A stretch of 64,000 nucleotides of DNA from Loktanella sp. (lineage in GTDB: Bacteria > Pseudomonadota > Alphaproteobacteria > Rhodobacterales > Rhodobacteraceae), in contig JAFPBO010000008.1 of NCBI GenBank assembly GCA_017390475.1, forward strand, positions 207,720 to 271,719, read 5' to 3'. Shown here piece after piece: positions 1 to 7,744 of the stretch. The notes under the pieces were generated by a model. It ran no database searches. It was not told where the DNA came from and saw only the letters and a program-made list of their open reading frames with translations. The first letter of the stretch is position 1, and every line of letters begins with the position of its first letter. The translations under genes were made by a program, and so were the position numbers.

Positions 1-183
1 ATCATCCACATTCATCACCAACGCATGCAGGCGCGGATGGGTCGCGGACAGCGCATTCAGCCTGTCTGCACTGCGCCCGGTGATCGTGACCTCGGCCCCT
101 GCATCGGCCAAAGCCAGCGCGATGCCCTTGCCGATCCCTGTACCACCGCCCGTGACCAGCGCATGTTTGCCTGCATGTTCCAT
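1..183 (-). CDS. Short-chain dehydrogenase/reductase, N-terminal part (runs off the window)
   Basis: This is the first 61 codons of a leftward gene whose 3' end lies outside the window. The translation has the Rossmann dinucleotide-binding signature TGGGTGIG at about residues 10-17, followed by an Arg in TGRSADR that commonly helps choose NADP(H) in classical SDRs. That identifies the family, but not the substrate, because the catalytic Ser-Tyr-Lys part is missing. The ATG at 183-181 is chosen because the first residues then lead directly into the usual SDR beta-strand. The gene is divergent from pntAB. Family assignment is firm and function is open. Confidence 0.8.
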   Translation of the reverse strand, partial: MEHAGKHALVTGGGTGIGKGIALALADAGAEVTITGRSADRLNALSATHPRLHALVMNVDD

Positions 184-396
184 TGTCGCCCCCCTGTGTT
201 GCGGCCATGCTACCGGTCGCAGGGACGGCGACAAGCCAAAAGCGGTGTCTCATCACCCACATCGTCGGTGGGCGGAAGTGACACAGGTTGTGGCTGCGAC
301 CTCACGACAGGAAAGGACTTTACACCCCCGCCTTGCGAAATAATCTTACGCACGGTAAGTCACGTCGACTGCTGACACAAATATGGGGGATGGTCC
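184..396. other. Divergent intergenic region, SDR gene / pntA
   Basis: These 213 bases separate two divergent genes and probably hold both promoters. I see no convincing -35/-10 pair. There are two small inverted repeats. One has arms CCCAC/GTGGG at 256-260 and 268-272. The other has arms CTTAC/GTAAG at 345-349 and 355-359. Either could be a protein-binding site, but arms of five bases are weak evidence. A purine stretch, GGGGA at 386-390, is a plausible ribosome-binding site for the GTG start of pntA. Confidence 0.4.
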
Positions 397-1971
397 GTGA
401 AAATCGGCACACCAAAAGAGATATTTGCTGGCGAAAACCGGGTTGCGATGACACCCGCTTCGGCCAAAGACCTGCAAAAACTGGGCTATGATTGCGTGAT
501 CGAAACCGGGGCAGGCGTGCCTGCGGGCTTTACCGATCAGGCTTACCTCGATGCCGGGGTCGAGGTGGTGAAAACCGCCGCAGCACTTTACAAAGCCGCC
601 GATATCATCGCCAAGGTCCGCCCCGCCGAAGATGTCGAGATCAAGCACCTGCGCGAGGGGCAGACGCTGATATCCTTCTTTTACCCCGGGCAGAACAAAG
701 ATCTGATGGAAGCCGCCAACGCCAAGGGTGCGACGGTGATCGCCATGGACATGGTGCCGCGGATTTCCCGCGCGCAAAAGATGGATGCTTTGTCCTCCAT
801 GGCCAATATCGCGGGCTATCGCGCGGTGATCGAGGCGGGCAATAACTTTGGCCGTTTCTTCACCGGCCAGATCACAGCTGCGGGCAAGGTGCCCCCGGCC
901 AAGGTGCTGGTGGTCGGTGCCGGTGTTGCGGGTCTTGCCGCGATCGGCACGGCGACATCGCTGGGCGCGATCACCTATGCTTTTGATGTGCGGCCCGAAG
1001 TGGCCGAACAGGTGGAATCGATGGGCGCGCAGTTTGTCTTTCTTGATTTCAAGGAAGAACAGCAGGACGGCGCGAAAACCGGCGGCTATGCCGCAGTATC
1101 CAGCCCTGAATTTGCCGCCGCCCAACTGGCGAAATTCCGCGAGATCGCGCCCGATATGGATATCGTGATCACCACCGCGCTGATCCCGGGCCGCGAAGCG
1201 CCCGAACTCTGGACAGAAGATATGGTGAAAGCCATGAAACCCGGTTCGGTGATCATCGACCTTGCCGCCGAACGCGGCGGGAATTGCAAACTGACAGTCA
1301 AGGACGAAAAGATCGTCACCGAAAACGGTGTGACGATTGTCGGCTACACCGATTTTCCCAGCCGGATGGCGGCGCAGGCCTCGACGCTTTATGCCACCAA
1401 TATCCGCCATATGATGACCGATCTGACACCGGGCAAGGACGGCGTGCCGGTTCATAACATGGAAGATGACGTGATCCGTGGGGCGACCGCGACGCATCAG
1501 GGCGCGATCACCTTCCCGCCGCCGCCGCCCAAGATCAACGCCATTGCAGCGGCCCCCAAAAAGGAAAAGCCCAAAGAACTGACGCATGAGGAGAAGCGCG
1601 CAAAAGAAACCGCCGCTTTCAAAGAACAGACCCGCAATCAGGTGACCTTGCTGGCTGTCGGTGCGGTGCTGTTGCTGGGTGTCGGTCTGGTCGCACCGGC
1701 CAGTTTCATGCAGCATTTCATCGTCTTCGTGCTGGCGGTCTTTGTTGGCTTTCAGGTTATCTGGGGTGTGGCACACAGCCTGCACACACCGCTGATGGCC
1801 ATCACCAATGCGATCTCTTCGATCATCATTCTGGGCGCGCTGACGCAGATCGGGTCCGGGCCCTATCTGGTGATCCTGCTGGCGGCTTTGGCGGTGTTCA
1901 TGACCGGCATCAATATTTTCGGCGGTTTTCTGGTCACACGGCGCATGCTCGCCATGTTCCAGAAATCGTAA
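397..1971 (+). CDS. pntA: Proton-translocating NAD(P) transhydrogenase, alpha subunit
   Basis: PntA carries the NAD(H)-binding domain I and part of the membrane domain of the enzyme that uses the proton gradient to drive hydride transfer from NADH to NADP+. The 524-residue protein starts with the family opening MKIGTPKE and has the AlaDH/PNT nucleotide-binding loop GAGVAGLAAIG near residue 175. A proline-rich then charged linker follows at about 370-410. Four hydrophobic segments lie at the C-terminus (about 410-520). This is the long two-gene (E. coli-like) form, not the split three-gene form. The start is GTG at 397, supported by a GGGGA box and by family alignment. pntB follows 14 bases later. 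Confidence 0.96.
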   Translation: MKIGTPKEIFAGENRVAMTPASAKDLQKLGYDCVIETGAGVPAGFTDQAYLDAGVEVVKTAAALYKAADIIAKVRPAEDVEIKHLREGQTLISFFYPGQNKDLMEAANAKGATVIAMDMVPRISRAQKMDALSSMANIAGYRAVIEAGNNFGRFFTGQITAAGKVPPAKVLVVGAGVAGLAAIGTATSLGAITYAFDVRPEVAEQVESMGAQFVFLDFKEEQQDGAKTGGYAAVSSPEFAAAQLAKFREIAPDMDIVITTALIPGREAPELWTEDMVKAMKPGSVIIDLAAERGGNCKLTVKDEKIVTENGVTIVGYTDFPSRMAAQASTLYATNIRHMMTDLTPGKDGVPVHNMEDDVIRGATATHQGAITFPPPPPKINAIAAAPKKEKPKELTHEEKRAKETAAFKEQTRNQVTLLAVGAVLLLGVGLVAPASFMQHFIVFVLAVFVGFQVIWGVAHSLHTPLMAITNAISSIIILGALTQIGSGPYLVILLAALAVFMTGINIFGGFLVTRRMLAMFQKS

Positions 1972-1985
1972 AGGGGTAAAGAGCA

Positions 1986-3419
1986 ATGGAATACGGTTTT
2001 ACAACAGCGGCCTATGTCGTCGCGGCAATTCTCTTTATCCTCGCGCTTGGCGGTTTGTCAGGACAGGAAAGCGCGAAACGCGCGGTCTGGTACGGCATGG
2101 CAGGGATGGCGCTGGCGGTCTCGGCCACGCTGTTCGGCCCGGGTGCGGGGCTTTGGTTCCTGTCGCTGATCCTGATCGCAGGTGGTGGTGTCATCGGCTA
2201 TCAACTGGCGACCAAGGTGCAGATGACGCAGATGCCCGAGCTGGTCGCGGCGATGCACAGTCTCGTCGGTCTGGCCGCTGTGTTGGTCGGCTTTATCGCG
2301 CATTTCGAGATTGTCCGCGTGTCGGGGATGGACCCGGTGGAGCGCGGCACGCTGGAAGGTTTTGCCGCCTTGCTGGCCTATAAAACCCCGGTCGAGATCA
2401 ATATTCTGCGGGTAGAGCTGTTTTTGGGGATCTTCATCGGTGCGATCACCTTTACCGGGTCGGTCATTGCCTATGGCAAGCTGGCGGGCAAGGTGAATAC
2501 AGCCGCCGCCAAACTGCCCGGCGGGCATATGCTGAACGCCTCGGCGGCGGCGATCTCTGTCCTGTCGCTGATCTGGTATTTCAACACCGGTGGTTTCTTC
2601 CCGCTGTTCATCATGACGCTGGCCGCCTTGTTCATTGGTTATCACCTGATCATGGGCATCGGCGGCGCGGATATGCCGGTCGTTGTGTCGATGCTGAACT
2701 CCTATTCCGGCTGGGCGGCAGCGGCGATTGGTTTCAGCCTTGGCAACGATCTGCTGATCGTGGTCGGTGCCTTGGTCGGCTCTTCGGGTGCGATCCTGTC
2801 CTATATCATGTGCAAGGCGATGAACCGCAGTTTCATCAGCGTCATTCTGGGTGGTTTCGGCGGCCCTGCTGGCGAACAGATGGCGGTCGAGGGCGAACAG
2901 ATTGCAATCGATAGCGACGGTGTTGCGACAGCGCTGAACGAGGCGGACAGCATCATCATCATCCCCGGCTACGGGATGGCCGTGGCGCAGGCGCAATCGG
3001 CGGTCGCTGAACTGACCCGCAAGCTGCGCGCCAAGGGCAAGAACGTGCGTTTTGCAATCCACCCCGTCGCGGGGCGACTGCCCGGCCACATGAACGTGCT
3101 GCTGGCAGAGGCCAAGGTGCCCTATGACATCGTGATGGAAATGGACGAGATCAACGAGGATTTCCCAACCACAGACGTGGCCATCGTGATCGGGTCCAAT
3201 GATATCGTGAACCCGGCGGCGCAGGATGACCCCAACAGCCCCATCGCCGGGATGCCGGTGCTGGAATGCTGGAAGGCGAAACAGGTGTTTGTGTCCAAAC
3301 GCGGCCAGGGCACCGGTTATTCCGGGATCGAAAACCCGCTGTTCTACAAGGAAAACACGCGGATGTTCTATGGCGATGCGAAAAAGTCGCTGGATGAATT
3401 GCTGCCCAAGATCGAATGA
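1986..3419 (+). CDS. pntB: Proton-translocating NAD(P) transhydrogenase, beta subunit
   Basis: PntB supplies the rest of the membrane domain and the NADP(H)-binding domain III. Residues 1 to about 270 are a series of hydrophobic helices, including the conserved [10 protein letters not shown] stretch. The C-terminal domain has the [10 protein letters not shown] dinucleotide loop, [15 protein letters not shown] and the [11 protein letters not shown] segment, all hallmarks of domain III. The length of 477 residues is typical. The ATG at 1986 follows an AAAGGGGTAAAGAGCA leader. The gene forms an operon with pntA and ends just before a strong hairpin terminator, so the pair is probably a self-contained transcription unit that supplies NADPH. 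Confidence 0.96.
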   Translation: MEYGFTTAAYVVAAILFILALGGLSGQESAKRAVWYGMAGMALAVSATLFGPGAGLWFLSLILIAGGGVIGYQLATKVQMTQMPELVAAMHSLVGLAAVLVGFIAHFEIVRVSGMDPVERGTLEGFAALLAYKTPVEINILRVELFLGIFIGAITFTGSVIAYGKLAGKVNTAAAKLPGGHMLNASAAAISVLSLIWYFNTGGFFPLFIMTLAALFIGYHLIMGIGGADMPVVVSMLNSYSGWAAAAIGFSLGNDLLIVVGALVGSSGAILSYIMCKAMNRSFISVILGGFGGPAGEQMAVEGEQIAIDSDGVATALNEADSIIIIPGYGMAVAQAQSAVAELTRKLRAKGKNVRFAIHPVAGRLPGHMNVLLAEAKVPYDIVMEMDEINEDFPTTDVAIVIGSNDIVNPAAQDDPNSPIAGMPVLECWKAKQVFVSKRGQGTGYSGIENPLFYKENTRMFYGDAKKSLDELLPKIE

Positions 3420-3436
3420 TCGAGAGCGCGTGAACG

Positions 3437-3465
3437 AAAAGGCCCGCCGTCACGGCGGGCCTTTT
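3437..3465. terminator. Bidirectional intrinsic terminator between pntB and the dienelactone hydrolase-like gene
   Basis: A perfect 9-bp stem (3441-3449 pairing with 3453-3461, loop TCA) is flanked by AAAA on the left and TTTT on the right. It can therefore end transcription from pntB on the plus strand and from the convergent gene that ends at 3471. Confidence 0.88.
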
Positions 3466-3470
3466 GCGTT

Positions 3471-4358
3471 TCAGGTCAGATGCGTGTTGAACCAGTCAAC
3501 CGTGCGCGTCCACGCCAGTTCTGCCGCCGCCTCGTCATAGCGCGGGGTGCTGTCATTGTGGAAACCGTGGTTGGTGTCGGGGTAGATATGCGCCTCGAAC
3601 ACTTTGTCATTGGCTATCAGGGCTTCTTCATAGGCGGGCCAGCCGGCGTTCACCCGTTCATCCAGTTCGGCATATTGCAGTAGCAGCGGTGCCTCGATCC
3701 GGGGTACATCGCTGGCCGCGGCTTGCATCCCATAGAACGGCACCCCGGCGCGCATCTCAGGGTAAGCCACCGCCAATGCGTTCACCACGCCGCCGCCATA
3801 GCAGAACCCGACCGCACCCACAGCGCCGGTGCTGTCGTCGCGGGCCATCAGATGTTCAAACCCGGCAAAGAAATCATTCATCAGCAATTCCGGATCCACG
3901 CTGCTTTGCAGATCGCGCCCTTCGGTATCATTGCCGGGATAGCCGCCGACAGAGGTCAGCCCATCGGGTGCCAGCGCCATGAAACCGGCCTTGGCCAGAC
4001 GGCGCGCGACATCCTCGATATAGGGGTTCAGACCGCGATTTTCGTGGATCACCAGCACAGCGGGCAGGGGGCCTGTCGCCTCGGCGGGTTTGACCAGATA
4101 GCCGCGCACCTCGCCATGGCCGTTGGGGGAGGGGTACATGATATATTCGGGCAGAATGTCAGGGTCATTGAAACTGACCTGTTCGGCCAGCGCGTAATTC
4201 GGGCTCAGCATCTGCAACAGCGCCATGGCGGTCATGCCACCGACGGCGAAACGCCCTGCCTTGTCCAGAAATTCGCGTTTGCTGATTTTGCCATGGGCGT
4301 AGAAATCATAAAGTTCCAACAGATCCTGATCGAAATCCTTGGCGGTCATGCGGTTCAT
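3471..4358 (-). CDS. Dienelactone hydrolase family protein, probably membrane-anchored or exported
   Basis: This is an alpha/beta-hydrolase of the dienelactone hydrolase family (YghX-like group), 295 residues. The nucleophile motif GFCYGGG places the catalytic Cys at about 186. The other triad members are probably Asp233 and His264 (in TNHGFHN), with the family Glu at about 106 in HENRG. Residues 37-58 are hydrophobic after a [10 protein letters not shown] stretch. That resembles a signal or anchor placed after a short cytoplasmic helix, but a twin-arginine motif is absent. I chose the ATG at 4358 because a clear AGGAGG lies 8-13 bases upstream. A longer start at 4376 would lie before that site. 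The substrate is unknown. Confidence 0.85.
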   Translation of the reverse strand: MNRMTAKDFDQDLLELYDFYAHGKISKREFLDKAGRFAVGGMTAMALLQMLSPNYALAEQVSFNDPDILPEYIMYPSPNGHGEVRGYLVKPAEATGPLPAVLVIHENRGLNPYIEDVARRLAKAGFMALAPDGLTSVGGYPGNDTEGRDLQSSVDPELLMNDFFAGFEHLMARDDSTGAVGAVGFCYGGGVVNALAVAYPEMRAGVPFYGMQAAASDVPRIEAPLLLQYAELDERVNAGWPAYEEALIANDKVFEAHIYPDTNHGFHNDSTPRYDEAAAELAWTRTVDWFNTHLT

Positions 4359-4511
4359 TGGAATGCCTCCTTGCAAAATGGCCGACCACGCGCCGACCTG
4401 ACGCAGAGTTAGGTCACGCCCGCGTGACCGCCAATCACAAGCACGTTGACGGGTTTTTCTTGCCTTGCAGCAGTTAGCTTACTATATTTGTCAGGAATAG
4501 GAGCCTGACCC

Positions 4512-4856
4512 ATGTCCCAAGCCATAGCCCGCCGTTTGCCCGATGTTCAACCCGACCAACGCCTGCGCGATGCCGGACGCAAGGCACGGCTGACAGGCGT
4601 GACCACGGGTGATCCGATGCAGGCGCTGCTGGCGGCGCTGCCAGCGGCTTTGGGGCGGCGGATGCGGTTTCACGAGCTGAACGCAGCGGAAAAATCCTTT
4701 GATGAATTGTGGCTGGAAAACCTGCTCGACGCAGTCCGGCAGGGGGATGAGGCGCGCTATCGCTTTGCCTTGCTCAGCCGGATGTCGCGTGAACAGGCGT
4801 CGCGGCTGCATTTTCTGGTTTGCAAAGCGGCACATGATACGGGACATGTCGGTTGA
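4512..4856 (+). CDS. Small protein of unknown function (114 aa)
   Basis: I do not recognise this protein. It is 114 residues long and charged, with no signal peptide or membrane segment. It is probably mostly helical, with a basic N-terminal third and an acidic middle (LNAAEKSFDELWLENLL). A single Cys and several His lie near the C-terminus. The coding evidence is an AGGAG box at 4499-4503 before the ATG, host-like codon use, and a position 46 bases before the Dps-type gene on the same strand. A GTCAGG/CCTGAC inverted repeat (4490-4495, 4504-4509) places this ribosome-binding site in a hairpin loop, which could affect translation. Confidence 0.6.
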   Translation: MSQAIARRLPDVQPDQRLRDAGRKARLTGVTTGDPMQALLAALPAALGRRMRFHELNAAEKSFDELWLENLLDAVRQGDEARYRFALLSRMSREQASRLHFLVCKAAHDTGHVG

Positions 4857-4902
4857 AATCAGTTGCTGACGTCCTTACCTATCAACCCAAAGGAGATTAC
4901 AC

Positions 4903-5373
4903 ATGACACAGACCGCCACAGACCTGAGCCCCACCGCCCAATCCGCCATCGCCGAGGCATTGAACCAATGCGTCGCGGAAACCGCTGTCACCACCATGCT
5001 GGCGCAGAATTTCCATTGGAACGTTACCGGCATGTCCTTTGGACCGCTGCACGCCCTGTTCCAGACGATCTATGAGGATCACTTTGTCGCGCAGGACGAT
5101 CTGGCCGAACGGATCAAGGCATTGGATGCCCATGCCGAAGGCACATTGGCCGGGATGATCAAACGGTCGAAAGTCGCCGAACATGAAGGCGATGCCGATG
5201 ACAAGACCATGATCAAGACCATGCAGGATGCGCAGGAAACCCTGGCTGCCACGCTGGCTGCCGCCGGTGAACTGGCTGCTGAACATGGCGATACCCTGAC
5301 CGAGGATCTGTGCATCGCACGCGGTCAGACCCATGAAAAATTCGCCTGGATGCTGCGGTCGCATCTGGCCTGA
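4903..5373 (+). CDS. dps: Dps-family ferritin-like DNA-protection protein
   Basis: Dps proteins form 12-subunit shells that oxidise and store iron and protect DNA during starvation and peroxide stress. The 156-residue length is typical. The ferroxidase-site pattern is visible: NFHWNVTG with His38, a second His at about 50, and Asp65/Glu69 in the DDLAERI stretch. The N-terminus has little positive charge, so direct DNA binding through a basic tail is not evident. An AAAGGAG box lies 8 bases before the ATG. The gene is followed by a T-rich terminator that sits inside the 3' end of the convergent gene. Transcription may start in the gap at 4857-4902 or come from the upstream unknown gene. Confidence 0.92.
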   Translation: MTQTATDLSPTAQSAIAEALNQCVAETAVTTMLAQNFHWNVTGMSFGPLHALFQTIYEDHFVAQDDLAERIKALDAHAEGTLAGMIKRSKVAEHEGDADDKTMIKTMQDAQETLAATLAAAGELAAEHGDTLTEDLCIARGQTHEKFAWMLRSHLA

Positions 5374-5391
5374 TCAGGCAGCTTTGCTGTC

Positions 5392-5637
5392 TTACAATTC
5401 AGTCGGAAAAGATGCGCCTTTCTTGGCGCATTTTTTTTCATATGCGATCCGCCAATGGGTATATTTCCCCAACAGCTTTTGCTGCGCCATCAGCATGGTG
5501 ACGAAGGCAGATTGATAGGCGGGCTTTTTCAATGATTTGAACATTGATTTCTGCGCCTTGGTCATCGAACAGCCGATGCAATGACCTTCGCGGCGGAATT
5601 TGCAGACGTCGATACAGGGGGATGGTGTTTTGGGCAT
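5392..5637 (-). CDS. DUF1289 family small cysteine-motif protein
   Basis: An 81-residue protein beginning with the DUF1289 pattern: CIDVCKF near residue 8, then GHCIGCSMT, four Cys in C-x3-C and C-x2-C arrangement that could hold a metal or Fe-S centre. The remainder is Lys-rich and helical. The biochemical role of the family is not established. The region just before its ATG carries a perfect 11-bp inverted repeat that overlaps a candidate promoter, so the gene looks tightly controlled. No Shine-Dalgarno sequence is seen in the 2 bases between the repeat and the ATG. The last codons overlap the terminator of the convergent dps gene. Confidence 0.85.
   Translation of the reverse strand: MPKTPSPCIDVCKFRREGHCIGCSMTKAQKSMFKSLKKPAYQSAFVTMLMAQQKLLGKYTHWRIAYEKKCAKKGASFPTEL
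5412..5438 (+). terminator. Intrinsic terminator of dps, inside the 3' coding end of the DUF1289 gene
   Basis: ATGCGCC at 5412-5418 pairs with GGCGCAT at 5425-5431 (six-base loop), and the stem runs into eight consecutive T residues (5431-5438). It lies 38 bases after the dps stop codon and within the last codons of the convergent gene, so the two genes share this sequence. Confidence 0.85.
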
Positions 5638-5639
5638 GA

Positions 5640-5692
5640 CAGATACTCGCTGGCTACGGCGAGTATCTGATTATTATTGTCGGTTATGTCAA
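5640..5692 (-). promoter_or_regulatory. Candidate promoter and palindromic operator of the DUF1289 gene
   Basis: Read leftward, TTGACA lies at 5692-5687 and a CAGATA-like -10 box lies 17 bases downstream. An exact 11-bp inverted repeat (arms 5640-5650 and 5659-5669, 8-base spacer) overlaps that -10 and extends to 2 bases before the ATG. A repressor bound there would block initiation. Alternatively, the repeat forms a hairpin at the 5' end of the message. Confidence 0.5.
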
Positions 5693-5703
5693 TCGTGACT
5701 GGA

Positions 5704-6666
5704 TCACAAACCGCGTATCTTGGGGTCCAGCGCGTCGCGCAGCCCGTCGCCGATGTAATTCACTGCCAGCACGGTCAAGGAAATCGCCAGCCCCGGCCAG
5801 ATCACCCGTTCCGGAAAGGCGGTCATCCGGTCTACGGAATCAAACAGGATCTTGCCCCAGGTCGGGAAATCCGATGGAAAGCCCAGCCCAAGGAACGACA
5901 GCGCCGATTCCGTGATGATCGCCGTCGCCAGCCCCAGCGTGGCGGAAACCATGATCGGTGACAGCACATTGGGCAGCAGGTGCCGTGTGATGATCCGCCG
6001 CGACGGTGTGCCGATGGACCGCGCCGCCAGCACGAATTCGCGTTCTTTCAGCGCCATGACATCGCCACGTACGATCCGTGCGGTCTGCATCCAGCTGGTG
6101 ATACCGATGCCGACGACGATCAGGATGAAAATCCCGTTTTCGGGGCCGAAGGACGCACGCAATGGATCGCGGAACAGCAGCATCATCACCAGCAGGAGCG
6201 GCAGCAAAGGCAGGGCCAGCACCAGATCGGTAAAGCGCATCAGCAACCCGTCCGCTTTGCGGAAGTAGCCTGCGAGCACGCCAACCAATGTGCCGATGAA
6301 GACCGCCAGCACCATCGCGGTCCAGCCGACTGCCAGCGATATCCGTCCGCCCTGCATGATATTGGCCATGATATCGCGGCCCAGATTGTCAGTGCCCATC
6401 GGATGGTTCCAGCTGACATTGGCATTGCTGTCGAACAGCACCTGATAGATCGGGCGCACATCCTTGTTGCGGATATCCAGCTTGCCGGGCTCGACCGTCC
6501 AGAGCCATGGTCCGATGGTCACGAACAGCGTGATGAAGATCAGAAAGCCCAGTCCGAAAACCGCGCCTTTATGGCTGCGGAACTGTGCCCAGACATCCCA
6601 CCATTGGTTGCGCACCTTGGCAGGCACCGGCACCACGGCGACAGCGGGTTGTGGCAGATCAGTCAT
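5704..6666 (-). CDS. Peptide ABC transporter inner-membrane permease (DppC/OppC type)
   Basis: Second permease of the peptide transporter encoded by this operon, 320 residues. After a 30-residue cytoplasmic N-terminus comes a first membrane helix and a periplasmic segment with the conserved HPMGTDNLGRD motif, which is diagnostic for OppC/DppC proteins. About five further helices follow. The ATPase-contacting EAA loop is visible as EFVLAARSIGTPSRRII about two thirds along. It is the last gene of the operon, and its start overlaps the stop of the DppB-type permease by 8 bases. The transported substrate cannot be read from the permease. Confidence 0.93.
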   Translation of the reverse strand: MTDLPQPAVAVVPVPAKVRNQWWDVWAQFRSHKGAVFGLGFLIFITLFVTIGPWLWTVEPGKLDIRNKDVRPIYQVLFDSNANVSWNHPMGTDNLGRDIMANIMQGGRISLAVGWTAMVLAVFIGTLVGVLAGYFRKADGLLMRFTDLVLALPLLPLLLVMMLLFRDPLRASFGPENGIFILIVVGIGITSWMQTARIVRGDVMALKEREFVLAARSIGTPSRRIITRHLLPNVLSPIMVSATLGLATAIITESALSFLGLGFPSDFPTWGKILFDSVDRMTAFPERVIWPGLAISLTVLAVNYIGDGLRDALDPKIRGL

Positions 6667-7666
6667 AGCGAATCCTCGGGTCCAGAATGCCGTAAAGCAC
6701 GTCAGCGATCAGGTTCATCACCACGATCAGCACGGCCAGCAGAAAGGTGATCGTCATGACCATCGGAATGTCAGAGCCTTGCAAGGCGAGGATCAGCAAT
6801 TGGCCCAGACCATTCACCTTGAAAATCTGTTCGGTGATGATCGCACCGCCAAAGATCGCAGGGATTCCCAACGCGATGACGGTCACCACGGGGATCATGG
6901 AATTGCGCAGCACATGTTTCAGCACCACCACGCTTTCGGTCATACCTTTGGCGCGGGCGGTGCGGACGTAGTCCTGGCTCAGATTATCCAGCATCGAGGC
7001 GCGCATATAGCGGCTGACCGTGGCGGTCGTCTGCAAGGCCAGCACCATGACCGGCATCACCATCTGCAGCATTTGCTGCTTGAATGTCGCCCAGTCGCGC
7101 ACCACCAGCGTGGTGTCATAGATCGACGGCAACCAGCCCAGCTGGACCGAGAAGATCACGATGAGCAGCACACCGGAAAAGAACGGCGGCACGGAAAAAC
7201 CGATCATCGACACGAATGTACCGGCCTGATCAAACACCGAATATTGCCGGTAGGCGCTGATGATCCCGATCGGCAGCGCGATCAGGACTCCGACGACATA
7301 GGACATGCCGACAACCCACAGGGTCTGTGGCAGCCGCTGGGCAATGGTGTCAAACACCGGGCTGCGTGACTGAAAACTGATGATCCGCTGCTTGCCATCG
7401 GCGAAATTGGTACCGAATGTGCTGTCGATCCAATATTGTGGCTCGACGATGAAAAACTGTTTGAGCCAGAGGGGAAACCGCACATACCACGGCTCTCCCA
7501 GTCCCAGCGCGATGCGCATCTTCTCTTTGACCTCGGGCGGGATGGTCAGGGGCATCTGCGCCATCGGGTCACCGGGGGCGAGTTCAAGCAGCATGAAGAT
7601 CACGAAAGCAATGAACAAAAGCGTCGGGATCGAGATCAGCAATCTGCGAAAGGTGTAAATCAGCAT
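6659..7666 (-). CDS. Peptide ABC transporter inner-membrane permease (DppB/OppB type)
   Basis: First permease of the peptide/nickel-type ABC system, 335 residues. It begins with the family opening MLIYTFRRLLISIPTLL, a first transmembrane helix. It then has a periplasmic region including LGLGEPWYVRF, and several helices around the EAA loop DYVRTARAKGMTESVVV. It pairs with the downstream DppC-type subunit to form the channel. A 78-base gap with a perfect 26-base palindrome separates it from the upstream binding-protein gene. This could lower permease expression relative to the binding protein, as is common in such operons. Confidence 0.93.
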   Translation of the reverse strand: MLIYTFRRLLISIPTLLFIAFVIFMLLELAPGDPMAQMPLTIPPEVKEKMRIALGLGEPWYVRFPLWLKQFFIVEPQYWIDSTFGTNFADGKQRIISFQSRSPVFDTIAQRLPQTLWVVGMSYVVGVLIALPIGIISAYRQYSVFDQAGTFVSMIGFSVPPFFSGVLLIVIFSVQLGWLPSIYDTTLVVRDWATFKQQMLQMVMPVMVLALQTTATVSRYMRASMLDNLSQDYVRTARAKGMTESVVVLKHVLRNSMIPVVTVIALGIPAIFGGAIITEQIFKVNGLGQLLILALQGSDIPMVMTITFLLAVLIVVMNLIADVLYGILDPRIRYD

Positions 7667-7711
7667 TGCAACGCCTCAGGTCAGGGCTTTGGGTTTGACA
7701 GGAGTAAGCGG

Positions 7712-7737
7712 GTAGGCCGGGGTTAACCCCGGCCTAC
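7712..7737 (-). repeat. 26-base palindromic 3' element, copy 1
   Basis: A perfect palindrome (arms GTAGGCCGGGG around TTAA) begins 7 bases after the stop codon of the binding-protein gene. Related copies follow rnj (54102-54127) and the DEAD-box helicase gene (54554-54580). Each begins 1-7 bases from the stop codon it follows. As RNA it forms a very stable hairpin that could protect the upstream message end or partly stop transcription before the permease genes. Confidence 0.75.
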
Positions 7738-7744
7738 GGGGCGC

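Noticed and set aside
346-1986. 546-codon open frame on the minus strand across pntA
   Set aside because: It is an antisense shadow of a clear pntA gene. The translation is His/Arg/Gln-rich low-complexity sequence without family motifs, typical of the reverse frame of high-G+C genes.
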